The position numbers and the translations under genes were made by a program. Below are positions 8,835 to 16,920 of a stretch of DNA of 64,000 bases, in pieces. The stretch lies in the NCBI GenBank assembly GCA_017535785.1, contig JAFXTN010000014.1, positions 20,977 to 84,976 on the forward strand. Reading direction: 5' to 3'. The notes beneath the pieces are model-generated. The model was given only the letters and a program-made list of their open reading frames with translations. It was not told the origin of the DNA and made no database searches. The stretch comes from Butyrivibrio sp. GTDB lineage: Bacteria; Bacillota; Clostridia; Lachnospirales; Lachnospiraceae. The stretch's first letter is position 1. The number at the start of each line of letters is the position of its first letter.

Positions 8835-10108
8835 TGAATATAAAGATTCAGTTAAAAAGATTATTGGGTGAACGTACAACTCATTATTTGAAATGCATAC
8901 TGCAATATTGCAAGTTTTTTCGCGGAGTACTAAGCGGAAATTACGGAAAAATAGAGTGTGCATTTGAGCATGATATTTATTCTGTTCCGGGAAAACACGT
9001 GTTTTTTGGATACTATGACATACAGCAGGCTAGTAAGTCTTTGGATAAGTTATTGCTTCACGTTTTGGATAAGGACGCAGTTGCGGGAGAGACACCTGTA
9101 GAGATTTTTTGTGTAGATAGAATATCCGGAGAGTTTGACAAGATAACAGAAAGTGCAGCATGGTCATGGCAACAAGGTGCCAGATTGAGGTGGAGTAATA
9201 TAACCCCCAATGCTATATATTTCAATAACTACCATGAGTCCCAATATTGCTGTGAGATGTGGGATGTTGACACCAAAAGAATGATCAAAAGATTTCAATT
9301 TCCTTTTTATGATATTGCTCCAAATGAAGAATTTGGTCTTAGCTTGAATTTTTCAAGGTTACAAAGGCTTAGACCGGGATATGGATATTCCAATGAACCT
9401 GATAAAACAACGGATCAGAATTATCCCGGAACAGAAGGCATTACATACGTTAATCTTAATACATCGGAATCAAGAGTTCTTTTAACTCTCGAAGAGCTTT
9501 CGGAAAAGGTTTGTGCAGATGCTTATTACCAAGGGTACATTAACCATATCTCCATTAGTCCCGAAAGCGATAAGTTTATGTTTTTATTTTTATGGACAGA
9601 GAAAAGTTATCTTCCGTGGAAAAATTGCTTGTGCATATATGATCTGAAAGAGAATGCACTAGTGATTTTGGAAAGAGAAATAATAGCTTCTCATTATTGT
9701 TGGATTTCGAACAGTGAACTTATCATAACTTCAATAGAAGGTGAATATTATATTTTCGATGTAGATAATAGGACAAAGAGAAAACTTACAAATAAGAATA
9801 TGGTATGTGATGGCCATCCTTCTTACTATTCGGATAAAGAAATCATTACCGACACTTATCCTCAGAAAGATGGATGCCAACGAATCCGCATTGAAGGAAT
9901 AGAAGATGATTCTAAGAAAGAACTTGTAAAAGTATTTAGTGATCCAAGAATGTTCGGAGATAAGCGTTGCGATACCCATCCCAGATATGAGAGAAAAAAT
10001 GGATTACTTACTTTTGATGCAATGCCAAGAAATAAAGAGCGCATTGTCATAAGTGGCAAACTAGAGGTGATTACTGATGGATCTCAAACTAAGAGAAGCA
10101 ATAGATGA
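8834..10108 (+). CDS. Beta-propeller-like protein of polysaccharide clusters, unknown function
   Basis: Protein of 424 residues with no signal peptide or membrane segment. It has repeated blade-like pieces such as CEMWDVDTKRMIKRF, LCIYDLKENALVIL and YYIFDVDNRTKRKL, which suggest a TolB- or WD40-like propeller. Strong signature stretches are HVFFGYYDI, AWSWQQGARLRW, LSLNFSRLQRLRPGYGYS and near the end HPRYERKNGLLTFDA. As far as I recall, similar proteins recur in bacterial surface-polysaccharide clusters without an assigned role. Its ATG overlaps the previous stop (TAATG), and the next gene starts 32 bp before its end, so translation is probably coupled. Confidence 0.6.
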   Translation: MNIKIQLKRLLGERTTHYLKCILQYCKFFRGVLSGNYGKIECAFEHDIYSVPGKHVFFGYYDIQQASKSLDKLLLHVLDKDAVAGETPVEIFCVDRISGEFDKITESAAWSWQQGARLRWSNITPNAIYFNNYHESQYCCEMWDVDTKRMIKRFQFPFYDIAPNEEFGLSLNFSRLQRLRPGYGYSNEPDKTTDQNYPGTEGITYVNLNTSESRVLLTLEELSEKVCADAYYQGYINHISISPESDKFMFLFLWTEKSYLPWKNCLCIYDLKENALVILEREIIASHYCWISNSELIITSIEGEYYIFDVDNRTKRKLTNKNMVCDGHPSYYSDKEIITDTYPQKDGCQRIRIEGIEDDSKKELVKVFSDPRMFGDKRCDTHPRYERKNGLLTFDAMPRNKERIVISGKLEVITDGSQTKRSNR

Positions 10109-11999
10109 GCATGAGTATGTATCTTTTGACATGTTTGACACATTGATAAAAAGAAATGTCGCATGTCCAAGAGATGTATTTGTTTTGGTTCAGCGAAGGT
10201 TTGAGGCAGACTATGGTATAGCTATTCGGAATTTCTGTGATAAAAGAATTTCTGCAGAAAAGCAAGCTAGAAGTAAAAATGGAAACTGTGAGATAACCAT
10301 AGATGAAATATATGAAAATATTGAGATCAATGGTTTATCACGGCAGCAGATAGGCATTATAAGAGATATTGAAGAAGAAACAGAAAAGAGTATTTGTTGC
10401 GCTAATATGCCTGAAAAAGAGGTATATGAATACTGTGTTGAGAATAATAAAAAAATAATCATAGTTACCGACATGTATCTTTCTTGTGATGTATTGGTAT
10501 CTATACTGGTTTCGCATGGTTATGAAAAATATGATAAATTGTATGTTTCTAGTGAGACTAAGCTAAGAAAAAGAACCGGTGAAATGTATGAATTTGTTCT
10601 TAGTGATTTGGGTATAAAAGGCAAGGAACTAATACATATAGGAGATAGTAAAAAAAGCGATTATATCGAATCACGTAGACATGGAATTGATAGCATACTG
10701 ATAACAGGCCAAAAGACTATCCTTAGAAAAAATCCTAAAAGTATTGATAGAGGAATAAGCATTGATGATAGTTTTATTAGAGCGTTTGTAAATAACCATC
10801 TAAGTGAGAAGGATGATGAATACTATCGCTTTGGATACGAGGTTTATGGAAGACTATTGTTGGGATTTTCCAAATGGCTGAAGAGTGAAGTGAAAAAAAG
10901 TGGATTAAAAGATATTTTCTTTTTCTCCCGAGATGGATTGATATTAAAAAAAGCGTATGAATGTATAAACGATACGAATGAAGTAAAAATAAAATATTTT
11001 TATGCTTCCAGAAGAGCTCTAAGATTGCCCTTCTTGGCGGGGGACATTAAATACGATGAGTATGTGGATGTGCTCCCAAGAAAGAAAAAACTAACAGTAG
11101 ATGAGTTTTTTTCTAATATGGGCTTAGATGTTCATTCTTATTCGGAACTTGTTGATACTTATGGAGTTAATGAAAACACTATATGGTCAAGAAATGATTT
11201 AAAGAGCAATGTTCTTGCAAAAGAAATATATGATAAAGTTAAAGCCGATGTTATTGCTATTGCTAAAAAAGAGAGAACTGCGCTGTTAAATTATATCAAA
11301 CAGGAAGGCTTATTAGGCGAAGTTGCTGTTGTAGATATAGGTTGGAGAGGTACACTGCAATACCTATTACAAAAAATAGCAGAAGTTGAAGGTTTAGATA
11401 TCAATACATTTGGATATTATGTAGGATTGGAACGCGGTGCAAGAAGCGAAATAGAAGCATATGGCTTTTTCAATTCCTGTCTTGATGCTGATCGTGAATG
11501 TGAAAATTGGAGATATTACACAGGTTTAATTGAGAATATTTTCATGTCTCAGGAAGGATCGCTACAAAAGTACAATATAGGTTCTGATGGTGATGTGAAG
11601 CTTACTATGTGTGACTATGAATTCAGTGGAGATAAAACGGCCATCGAACAAGGAGAGAAGATTGCAAAGATCCAGGAAGGCGCCATTGCATTTGTTCAAG
11701 ATGTCACTAATGAGCATTTGAGTGAGCTTATGAATATAAGTACTATTGAAGCCTTTTATGACTTAAACCTTGTTGGAAATCATCCGGACAGATCGGATAT
11801 TGATATGTTTGATTCATTTCTTTTTTATGATGTTAAGAAAGAGTATCTGATCAAATCAGGAAGAATAAGTAAACTTTTCATTCAACCAAGAGCGTTTATA
11901 CAGGATTTTAAAGATTCCAGATGGAAGATTGGTTTTATGAAAAAAGCATTAAAGATTTCTTTGCCATATTATTGGATTCAAAAGCAAATAGGACATTGA
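10077..11999 (+). CDS. HAD-domain protein of polysaccharide clusters
   Basis: Large protein of 640 residues. The first ~220 residues are a haloacid-dehalogenase domain: VSFDMFDTLIKRN holds the DxxDT nucleophile motif, IIIVTDMYLS is motif II, a lysine lies in SSETKLRKRTG, and HIGDSKKSDYIESRRHGI is motif IV. The remaining ~400 residues contain LKDIFFFSRDGLILKKAYE and VVDIGWRGTLQYLL, which look like a second degenerate HAD-like unit, plus a C-terminal part of unknown fold. It probably acts on a phosphorylated sugar or lipid intermediate, which is inference. The gene overlaps the propeller gene by 32 bp and has AGAGGTGA as ribosome site. Confidence 0.72.
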   Translation: MDLKLREAIDEHEYVSFDMFDTLIKRNVACPRDVFVLVQRRFEADYGIAIRNFCDKRISAEKQARSKNGNCEITIDEIYENIEINGLSRQQIGIIRDIEEETEKSICCANMPEKEVYEYCVENNKKIIIVTDMYLSCDVLVSILVSHGYEKYDKLYVSSETKLRKRTGEMYEFVLSDLGIKGKELIHIGDSKKSDYIESRRHGIDSILITGQKTILRKNPKSIDRGISIDDSFIRAFVNNHLSEKDDEYYRFGYEVYGRLLLGFSKWLKSEVKKSGLKDIFFFSRDGLILKKAYECINDTNEVKIKYFYASRRALRLPFLAGDIKYDEYVDVLPRKKKLTVDEFFSNMGLDVHSYSELVDTYGVNENTIWSRNDLKSNVLAKEIYDKVKADVIAIAKKERTALLNYIKQEGLLGEVAVVDIGWRGTLQYLLQKIAEVEGLDINTFGYYVGLERGARSEIEAYGFFNSCLDADRECENWRYYTGLIENIFMSQEGSLQKYNIGSDGDVKLTMCDYEFSGDKTAIEQGEKIAKIQEGAIAFVQDVTNEHLSELMNISTIEAFYDLNLVGNHPDRSDIDMFDSFLFYDVKKEYLIKSGRISKLFIQPRAFIQDFKDSRWKIGFMKKALKISLPYYWIQKQIGH

Positions 12000-12009
12000 A
12001 GGAGTGTGC

Positions 12010-13050
12010 GTGTTGGAAACACTGGTATCTGTAATTGTGCCTGTATATAATTCAGAAAAGTATTTGAATGATTGTTTGGAAAGCTTGGTTTGCCAGACTT
12101 ACCAAACTATTGAGATCATTCTTGCTGATGACGGATCTGATGATAAAAGTATTGAGATATGCGAGAAATGGGAGCTAAAGGACAGTAGGATACAGTTACT
12201 GCGTTTAAAACACGAAGGTGTTTCAAATGCAAGGAACGCCGGACTCAGTAAAGCTAATGGGAAATGGGTGCTGTTTGTTGATTCTGATGATTATCTTAAA
12301 CATGACGCTATTGAAGGCATGGTAGATAGTGCAGAACAATTGAAATTTGATCTGGGCATATTTGATTTTTACCGTGTATTTGAAGAAAAAGAAAAAACTG
12401 ATAGCTTTTATGTTTATGATGACATTCACTTTTTTGATGATGAAGAAAAAAAAGAATTGCTGTCAGATTGTATCAATAATGCTTCTTTTTCGAGCCCCGG
12501 ACGTAGCGCAAATTCAGGAGTGCCTTGGGCAAAGTTATATTTAAGGGAGTGCATTGCAAATAAAGGAATACATTTCCCTTATGGAATAAAAAGAATGCAG
12601 GATATGCTTTTTAACCTTCAGGTTATAGATGAGATGACAAAAATAGCATATGTTCCCAAAAGCGTGTATTGTTACAGATATAATGATGATTCTGCATGTA
12701 CAAGATATTCACCGGATTTTGGAGTAACGGTTGAGCAAGTATTGAAATCATTAAAAGATTATATTGAGATAAAAAAGTATTCTTTCTTAGAACAAGACTA
12801 TCATATAAAATCAATAAAGCTTTTTTTGGAATGGGTAAGGCTAAGCGTTGTAGCTGCCAATGACAAGAAGGTTAGTGAAAAAATAGCTGAAATAAGTAAT
12901 AGAGCTGAAGTTGTGCACTTAAGTGATGACTTTGCTTATATAAACTATGATAAGCTCAACACACCGCAAAAAGTAGGGGCGTTCTTTTCACATATGAAGT
13001 GGTGGTGCATTTTGTATTTTTATTACTTTGTAGGGAGAGCGATCCGATGA
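12010..13050 (+). CDS. Family 2 glycosyltransferase
   Basis: GT-A transferase of about 346 residues with the classical start ETLVSVIVPVYNSEKYLNDCLESL, then ADDGSDDKSIEIC and GKWVLFVDSDDYLK with the DSDD metal site. The later MQDMLFNLQVIDEM fits a catalytic-base region. AAGGAG (11999-12004) directs initiation at the GTG at 12010 or the TTG at 12013. The frame itself is open from a GTG at 12004, which is inside the ribosome site. It follows the HAD gene by about 10 bp and clearly belongs to the same operon. The sugar is unknown. Confidence 0.88.
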   Translation: MLETLVSVIVPVYNSEKYLNDCLESLVCQTYQTIEIILADDGSDDKSIEICEKWELKDSRIQLLRLKHEGVSNARNAGLSKANGKWVLFVDSDDYLKHDAIEGMVDSAEQLKFDLGIFDFYRVFEEKEKTDSFYVYDDIHFFDDEEKKELLSDCINNASFSSPGRSANSGVPWAKLYLRECIANKGIHFPYGIKRMQDMLFNLQVIDEMTKIAYVPKSVYCYRYNDDSACTRYSPDFGVTVEQVLKSLKDYIEIKKYSFLEQDYHIKSIKLFLEWVRLSVVAANDKKVSEKIAEISNRAEVVHLSDDFAYINYDKLNTPQKVGAFFSHMKWWCILYFYYFVGRAIR

Positions 13051-13081
13051 TCGTTCATGTCGGGGAGATTAAGTAAGAGAT

Positions 13082-14260
13082 ATGACAAAAAGGGAGCAGT
13101 TTGGACAAAAGTTTATATATTTCATACTGATATTGTGGTTTAGTACAGAAGTGCTATTCAACTCAACTCTGGAAAAGATCATCTTTTGGAAAAAAGATGA
13201 TTTGAATGCTGTTATGGCATATGCAGTGTTAGCGCTTTTGTTGCTACAAATTATTTTTTTTCAGGTATATCAAATAAAAGAATTGGTATTGATCGCTTTG
13301 GTTACTTTACCAATGGTTTTTGCAACTCTTAATTCCGGAAACAATAGAATGATTTCTACGTGGATATTTATTGTTGCTGCAAAATATATAGATTTTGAAA
13401 TAGTAACTAAAATATCTTATTACGTAGAATTGGTAATGACACTTCTGGTTATTTATCTATTCATGAGCGGAGTCATATATGAGTATACTTTATACAGAGG
13501 GTCAGTACTAAGGCATTCGCTGGGATTTACGCATCCTAATCAGCTTGGAATACGTATTTTTCTTTTGGTTGTATGCAGATGCTATATAAGACGAAAGAAA
13601 TATAATTTTATTGATTGTGGAATAACTATAGCAGCTGCATATTTTGTCTATAGGGTAGCTAATTCCAAAACATCTTATTACGCACTTACAATTTTGGCGG
13701 TTATCATGATTTTCCATGCCCTTATGGGAAAACTTGGCGGAAACTTTGATAAATGGTCTAATTTGTTGATTGCTGCAGCAATAATATCTAATATATCCAG
13801 TTTACTATTTTCTTTAAAAGATATAAGAAAGATAGGGTTGATCAATAAGTTCGATCGTATTATGTCCAGAAGGTTTTCGCAATGTTATAGAACTTTCAAG
13901 TATTATGGGATCAAATTATTTGGTCAGGACGTTCAACTTATTGTTAACAGGCCGGGAGTGGGAAAACACTACCATTTTTGGCTTGATAATGCCTATATGT
14001 CAATTTTGCTTAGGTATGGACCAATAGTGTTCATAATGTTCACGGTGTTATATGTGTGTACGATGATCATGCTCAAAAGGATGCAACAGTATGTCCTTGT
14101 TGAGATATTGTGTCTGTATGCTATCTATGGAATTATGGAGAATAATTTTTATTCTATGTCGCAGAATTTGTTTTTACTGCTTTTATCTTATCCTATTTAT
14201 AGACATCAGATCCAAACGGAAGCAGGTGGCCTTTTGCGAAAGATAAGAATTACTTGGTGA
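13082..14260 (+). CDS. O-antigen/capsule polymerase-like membrane protein (Wzy)
   Basis: Integral membrane protein of 392 residues with about 10-11 hydrophobic segments. A central loop carries HSLGFTHPNQLGIRIF, and a larger loop before the last helices carries KHYHFWLDNAYMSILLRYGP. This layout is typical of Wzy/O-antigen ligase-type polymerases, which link repeat units outside the membrane. Its place between glycosyltransferases and a Wzx flippase supports this. Primary sequence in this family is poorly conserved, so the call rests on topology, length, short motifs and context. Confidence 0.75.
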   Translation: MTKREQFGQKFIYFILILWFSTEVLFNSTLEKIIFWKKDDLNAVMAYAVLALLLLQIIFFQVYQIKELVLIALVTLPMVFATLNSGNNRMISTWIFIVAAKYIDFEIVTKISYYVELVMTLLVIYLFMSGVIYEYTLYRGSVLRHSLGFTHPNQLGIRIFLLVVCRCYIRRKKYNFIDCGITIAAAYFVYRVANSKTSYYALTILAVIMIFHALMGKLGGNFDKWSNLLIAAAIISNISSLLFSLKDIRKIGLINKFDRIMSRRFSQCYRTFKYYGIKLFGQDVQLIVNRPGVGKHYHFWLDNAYMSILLRYGPIVFIMFTVLYVCTMIMLKRMQQYVLVEILCLYAIYGIMENNFYSMSQNLFLLLLSYPIYRHQIQTEAGGLLRKIRITW

Positions 14261-14271
14261 TATGGCATATT

Positions 14272-15453
14272 ATGTTAAATCACAGAAAGAACGAAGGAAT
14301 GGATATAGCTGAATTTATTAAAACTATTGCAGATGACAAAGTAGATGCCTTTTTCGATGCTGAACATGCTGTACCCGGAAATAATGGCGCCTATATGTGC
14401 GAGGATACACCTGTGCGAAACACTGCGCATTGGTGCGTGATCTACAGTTATCTGGCGTTGAATTATTCAGAAAAGAAGTACTATGATCTTTGCAGGGTAT
14501 TCGGAGATTATATAGTCGATATTCAAAATAAATCGTTAAGTGGATCAGTTGAATGTATATCAGAAGGCAGCTTTGACAAAATAAACGGCCTAATTGGGCA
14601 GGCGTGGGCGATAGAAGGCTTGCTGGCAGCATATAGGATAATAAAAAGCGAAAAATACTTAGATGCAGCAGAAAAAATCTTCAAGTCACAGATCTTTGAT
14701 TCGGAATCAGGATATTGGAAACGCGTGGATATGGATGGCAATGATCTGGGATATGATTTGGTTTTTAATCATCAGATATGGTTTGCAGCCGTTGGAGCTG
14801 AACTTACAAAATATAGGAATGATCCGGAGATTATATTTCAGGTAAGCACTTTTGTGAAATGTTTAGGTGGTCATTTTAAGATATCGCCAAAGGGGAGAAT
14901 CAAACATTTTGGTGATTTCAGAAAAAAGAAAACATTAAAGTATGTGATTAAAAGCATAACGGGATGTATACTTCCATACGGAATATGGAGATATAGCCCG
15001 GATAAGCTTCGACAAGGCACTTACGAGGATTCTTATCAGCTTTTTAATCTTTATGCTTTCGCTATTCTTTATAATAACGGATTTAAAGATAATACTTTTT
15101 TTCTCGGAGAAGCTTTTAAAAAAGCACTAGAATATGGACTTGATTTTGAGAATTTAAATAGAGTCTTTAATGTTAGTAAATATGAGTATTATCGCCCTGA
15201 TGGAGATGTACAGTGTAGAACTGCGAAGTTTTCATATGCATACAATTCACCTGCTTTTGAGTATGGATATGTGGTAAAGACGTTTACGAGCATAGATGGA
15301 GAAAAGGAGACTCACAGACTATTAGAAATCCAGAACAATCTTTGTTATGACGAGAGGAAGAGGATGTATAGTCGAAATACTAAAGATGCGAATACATTAA
15401 CGGCCAGAATTTATGAATTGATAAGATATCTGGAGATGCAGGAAAATGACTAA
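14272..15453 (+). CDS. Alpha/alpha-barrel (glycoside hydrolase- or epimerase-like) protein in polysaccharide cluster
   Basis: Soluble protein of about 393 residues. Repeated helical pairs such as NTAHWCVIYSYLALNYSEKKYYDL, LIGQAWAIEGLLAAYRIIKSEKYLDAAEKIF and YQLFNLYAFAILYNNGF suggest an (alpha/alpha)6 barrel as in GH88, GH105 or AGE-type enzymes. I do not recognise the exact family. The frame opens at a TTG at 14254, but the ATG at 14272 avoids overlap with wzy. A third option is the ATG at 14299. It overlaps wzx by 8 bp. It may trim, modify or release the polysaccharide, which is inference. Confidence 0.5.
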   Translation: MLNHRKNEGMDIAEFIKTIADDKVDAFFDAEHAVPGNNGAYMCEDTPVRNTAHWCVIYSYLALNYSEKKYYDLCRVFGDYIVDIQNKSLSGSVECISEGSFDKINGLIGQAWAIEGLLAAYRIIKSEKYLDAAEKIFKSQIFDSESGYWKRVDMDGNDLGYDLVFNHQIWFAAVGAELTKYRNDPEIIFQVSTFVKCLGGHFKISPKGRIKHFGDFRKKKTLKYVIKSITGCILPYGIWRYSPDKLRQGTYEDSYQLFNLYAFAILYNNGFKDNTFFLGEAFKKALEYGLDFENLNRVFNVSKYEYYRPDGDVQCRTAKFSYAYNSPAFEYGYVVKTFTSIDGEKETHRLLEIQNNLCYDERKRMYSRNTKDANTLTARIYELIRYLEMQEND

Positions 15454-16849
15454 AAATAAATTAGCCAAGAATACTTTAATACTCGGTTTTAGCACTCTTA
15501 TAAATAAGGGCCTTATGTTTATTATGTTGCCCATTTTTACCAGATGGCTTTCTACCGAGGAATATGGAACATATGATTTGCTGGCAACATATGTTACCTT
15601 GTTGATCCCTATAATTACGGTGGCTTCAAGTAATGCAGTCTTCAGATTGGCTATAGATAAAGATTTTAAGGAACAGAAAAAATACATTGCAAATGGCTTA
15701 TATTTTGTTTTGGCGAATCTTATAATTTCTGTTTTGATTCTTTGGGTCATTAATTATTTTGTGCATTTTCAAGTATTCATACCATTTGTTGTTATGCTTG
15801 TTTGTGAGGTGCTTGATAATTACTTTCAGGGATATCTTCGAGCGGTTAAGAAGCTTTCGATTTTGGGAATATGTAAGACTGCGACATCACTTGCAAATGC
15901 CATAATGATTGTAGTGTTTGTAAAGTTTTTTGACATGGGATTGCCCGGACTTATATATGGGTATTCATGCGGGTTTCTACTTGATATCTTGTTGATTGTT
16001 TTTTTGACATCCTATTGGAAATATATATCACAAGTGGAATTTTCAATAGAGAAAATACGGGCGTTGATTTCTTATTCTTGGGCACTTGTTCCGAATGATA
16101 TATGTTGGTGGATAATCGGAGTTTCTGATAGACAGATTATTTTCAGATTTATAGGAGCAGCCGCAAATGGAATATATGCGATAGCATATAAAGTACCAAA
16201 TCTTTGTTCTGCTGTTTTTGGCGTTTTCAATATTTCATGGCAAGAAGAAGCAACGAGCTCTATTAGTCGCGCGGACAGATTACAACATTATAATAATGTA
16301 TTGAACAAGATGGTATCGTTACTTCTCGCTTTGTGCATAGGGATCATTTCTTGTAATTTTATAATATTTGATTATATTTTTGATTCAAGGTTTTCAAGTG
16401 CAAGGCTATATTCTCCGCTATTGATCTCATCTGTGATTTACAATGTTGTTGCACTATTTTATGGAGGAATACAGATAAGTTTGAAGCGTACTAAGGCTAA
16501 TGGCTTTTCTACTATCATGGGCGCAGCAGTGAATCTTATAATACATTTATCACTTGTAAGAGTAATAGGTTTATATGCAGCTGCCATATCTACTGTTGTA
16601 TCTAATATGGTGGTAATGTACATAAGGAAAATCATGCTTAGAAATGATTATCGATTTATCATTTTAAAGAGACAATATGTATACGGATTGATTTTTATAT
16701 ATTTTTCAGTGGTTGGTATGATGAGATTGCCATTATGGATCAATTTGATGAATCTGGTTTTAGCCGGTGTGGTTTTTGCTTTTATAGTTATAGGCACCAT
16801 AAAGAGAAAGCCGTTCTTCTGTGATACTGAGTCGTTGAAAACTGATTGA
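15446..16849 (+). CDS. Polysaccharide repeat-unit flippase (Wzx, MATE/PST type)
   Basis: Membrane protein of 467 residues with about 12-14 predicted helices. It begins with KNTLILGFSTLINKGLMFIMLPIFTRWLSTEEYGTYDL, the N-terminal signature of the polysaccharide flippase family (the conserved T.EYG after helix 1-2). It would move lipid-linked repeat units across the membrane. It overlaps the previous gene by 8 bp and is the last gene of the cluster. Its final codons contain the promoter of the next gene. Confidence 0.9.
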   Translation: MTKNKLAKNTLILGFSTLINKGLMFIMLPIFTRWLSTEEYGTYDLLATYVTLLIPIITVASSNAVFRLAIDKDFKEQKKYIANGLYFVLANLIISVLILWVINYFVHFQVFIPFVVMLVCEVLDNYFQGYLRAVKKLSILGICKTATSLANAIMIVVFVKFFDMGLPGLIYGYSCGFLLDILLIVFLTSYWKYISQVEFSIEKIRALISYSWALVPNDICWWIIGVSDRQIIFRFIGAAANGIYAIAYKVPNLCSAVFGVFNISWQEEATSSISRADRLQHYNNVLNKMVSLLLALCIGIISCNFIIFDYIFDSRFSSARLYSPLLISSVIYNVVALFYGGIQISLKRTKANGFSTIMGAAVNLIIHLSLVRVIGLYAAAISTVVSNMVVMYIRKIMLRNDYRFIILKRQYVYGLIFIYFSVVGMMRLPLWINLMNLVLAGVVFAFIVIGTIKRKPFFCDTESLKTD

Positions 16850-16863
16850 CAAAATGATATAAT
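16835..16863 (+). promoter_or_regulatory. Promoter of the AAA/DUF4143 gene inside the end of wzx
   Basis: TTGAAA (16835-16840), a 17-base spacer and a perfect TATAAT (16858-16863). The expected start site, near 16870, lies inside the left arm of the adjoining palindrome. The -35 is within the last codons of wzx. Confidence 0.75.
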
Positions 16864-16898
16864 ATGACTAATTCCGAATTAGATTCGGAATTAGTCAT
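16864..16898 (+). promoter_or_regulatory. Perfect 16-bp inverted repeat over the start site of the AAA/DUF4143 gene
   Basis: ATGACTAATTCCGAAT and its exact complement ATTCGGAATTAGTCAT are separated by TAG. It begins directly after the -10 box and ends 22 bases before the ATG. There is no T-run after it, so it is not a normal terminator. It could be a repressor operator, possibly for autoregulation through the winged-helix part of the ATPase, or a 5' RNA hairpin. Confidence 0.7.
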
Positions 16899-16920
16899 AA
16901 TTCATTTATGAGGATAGATT

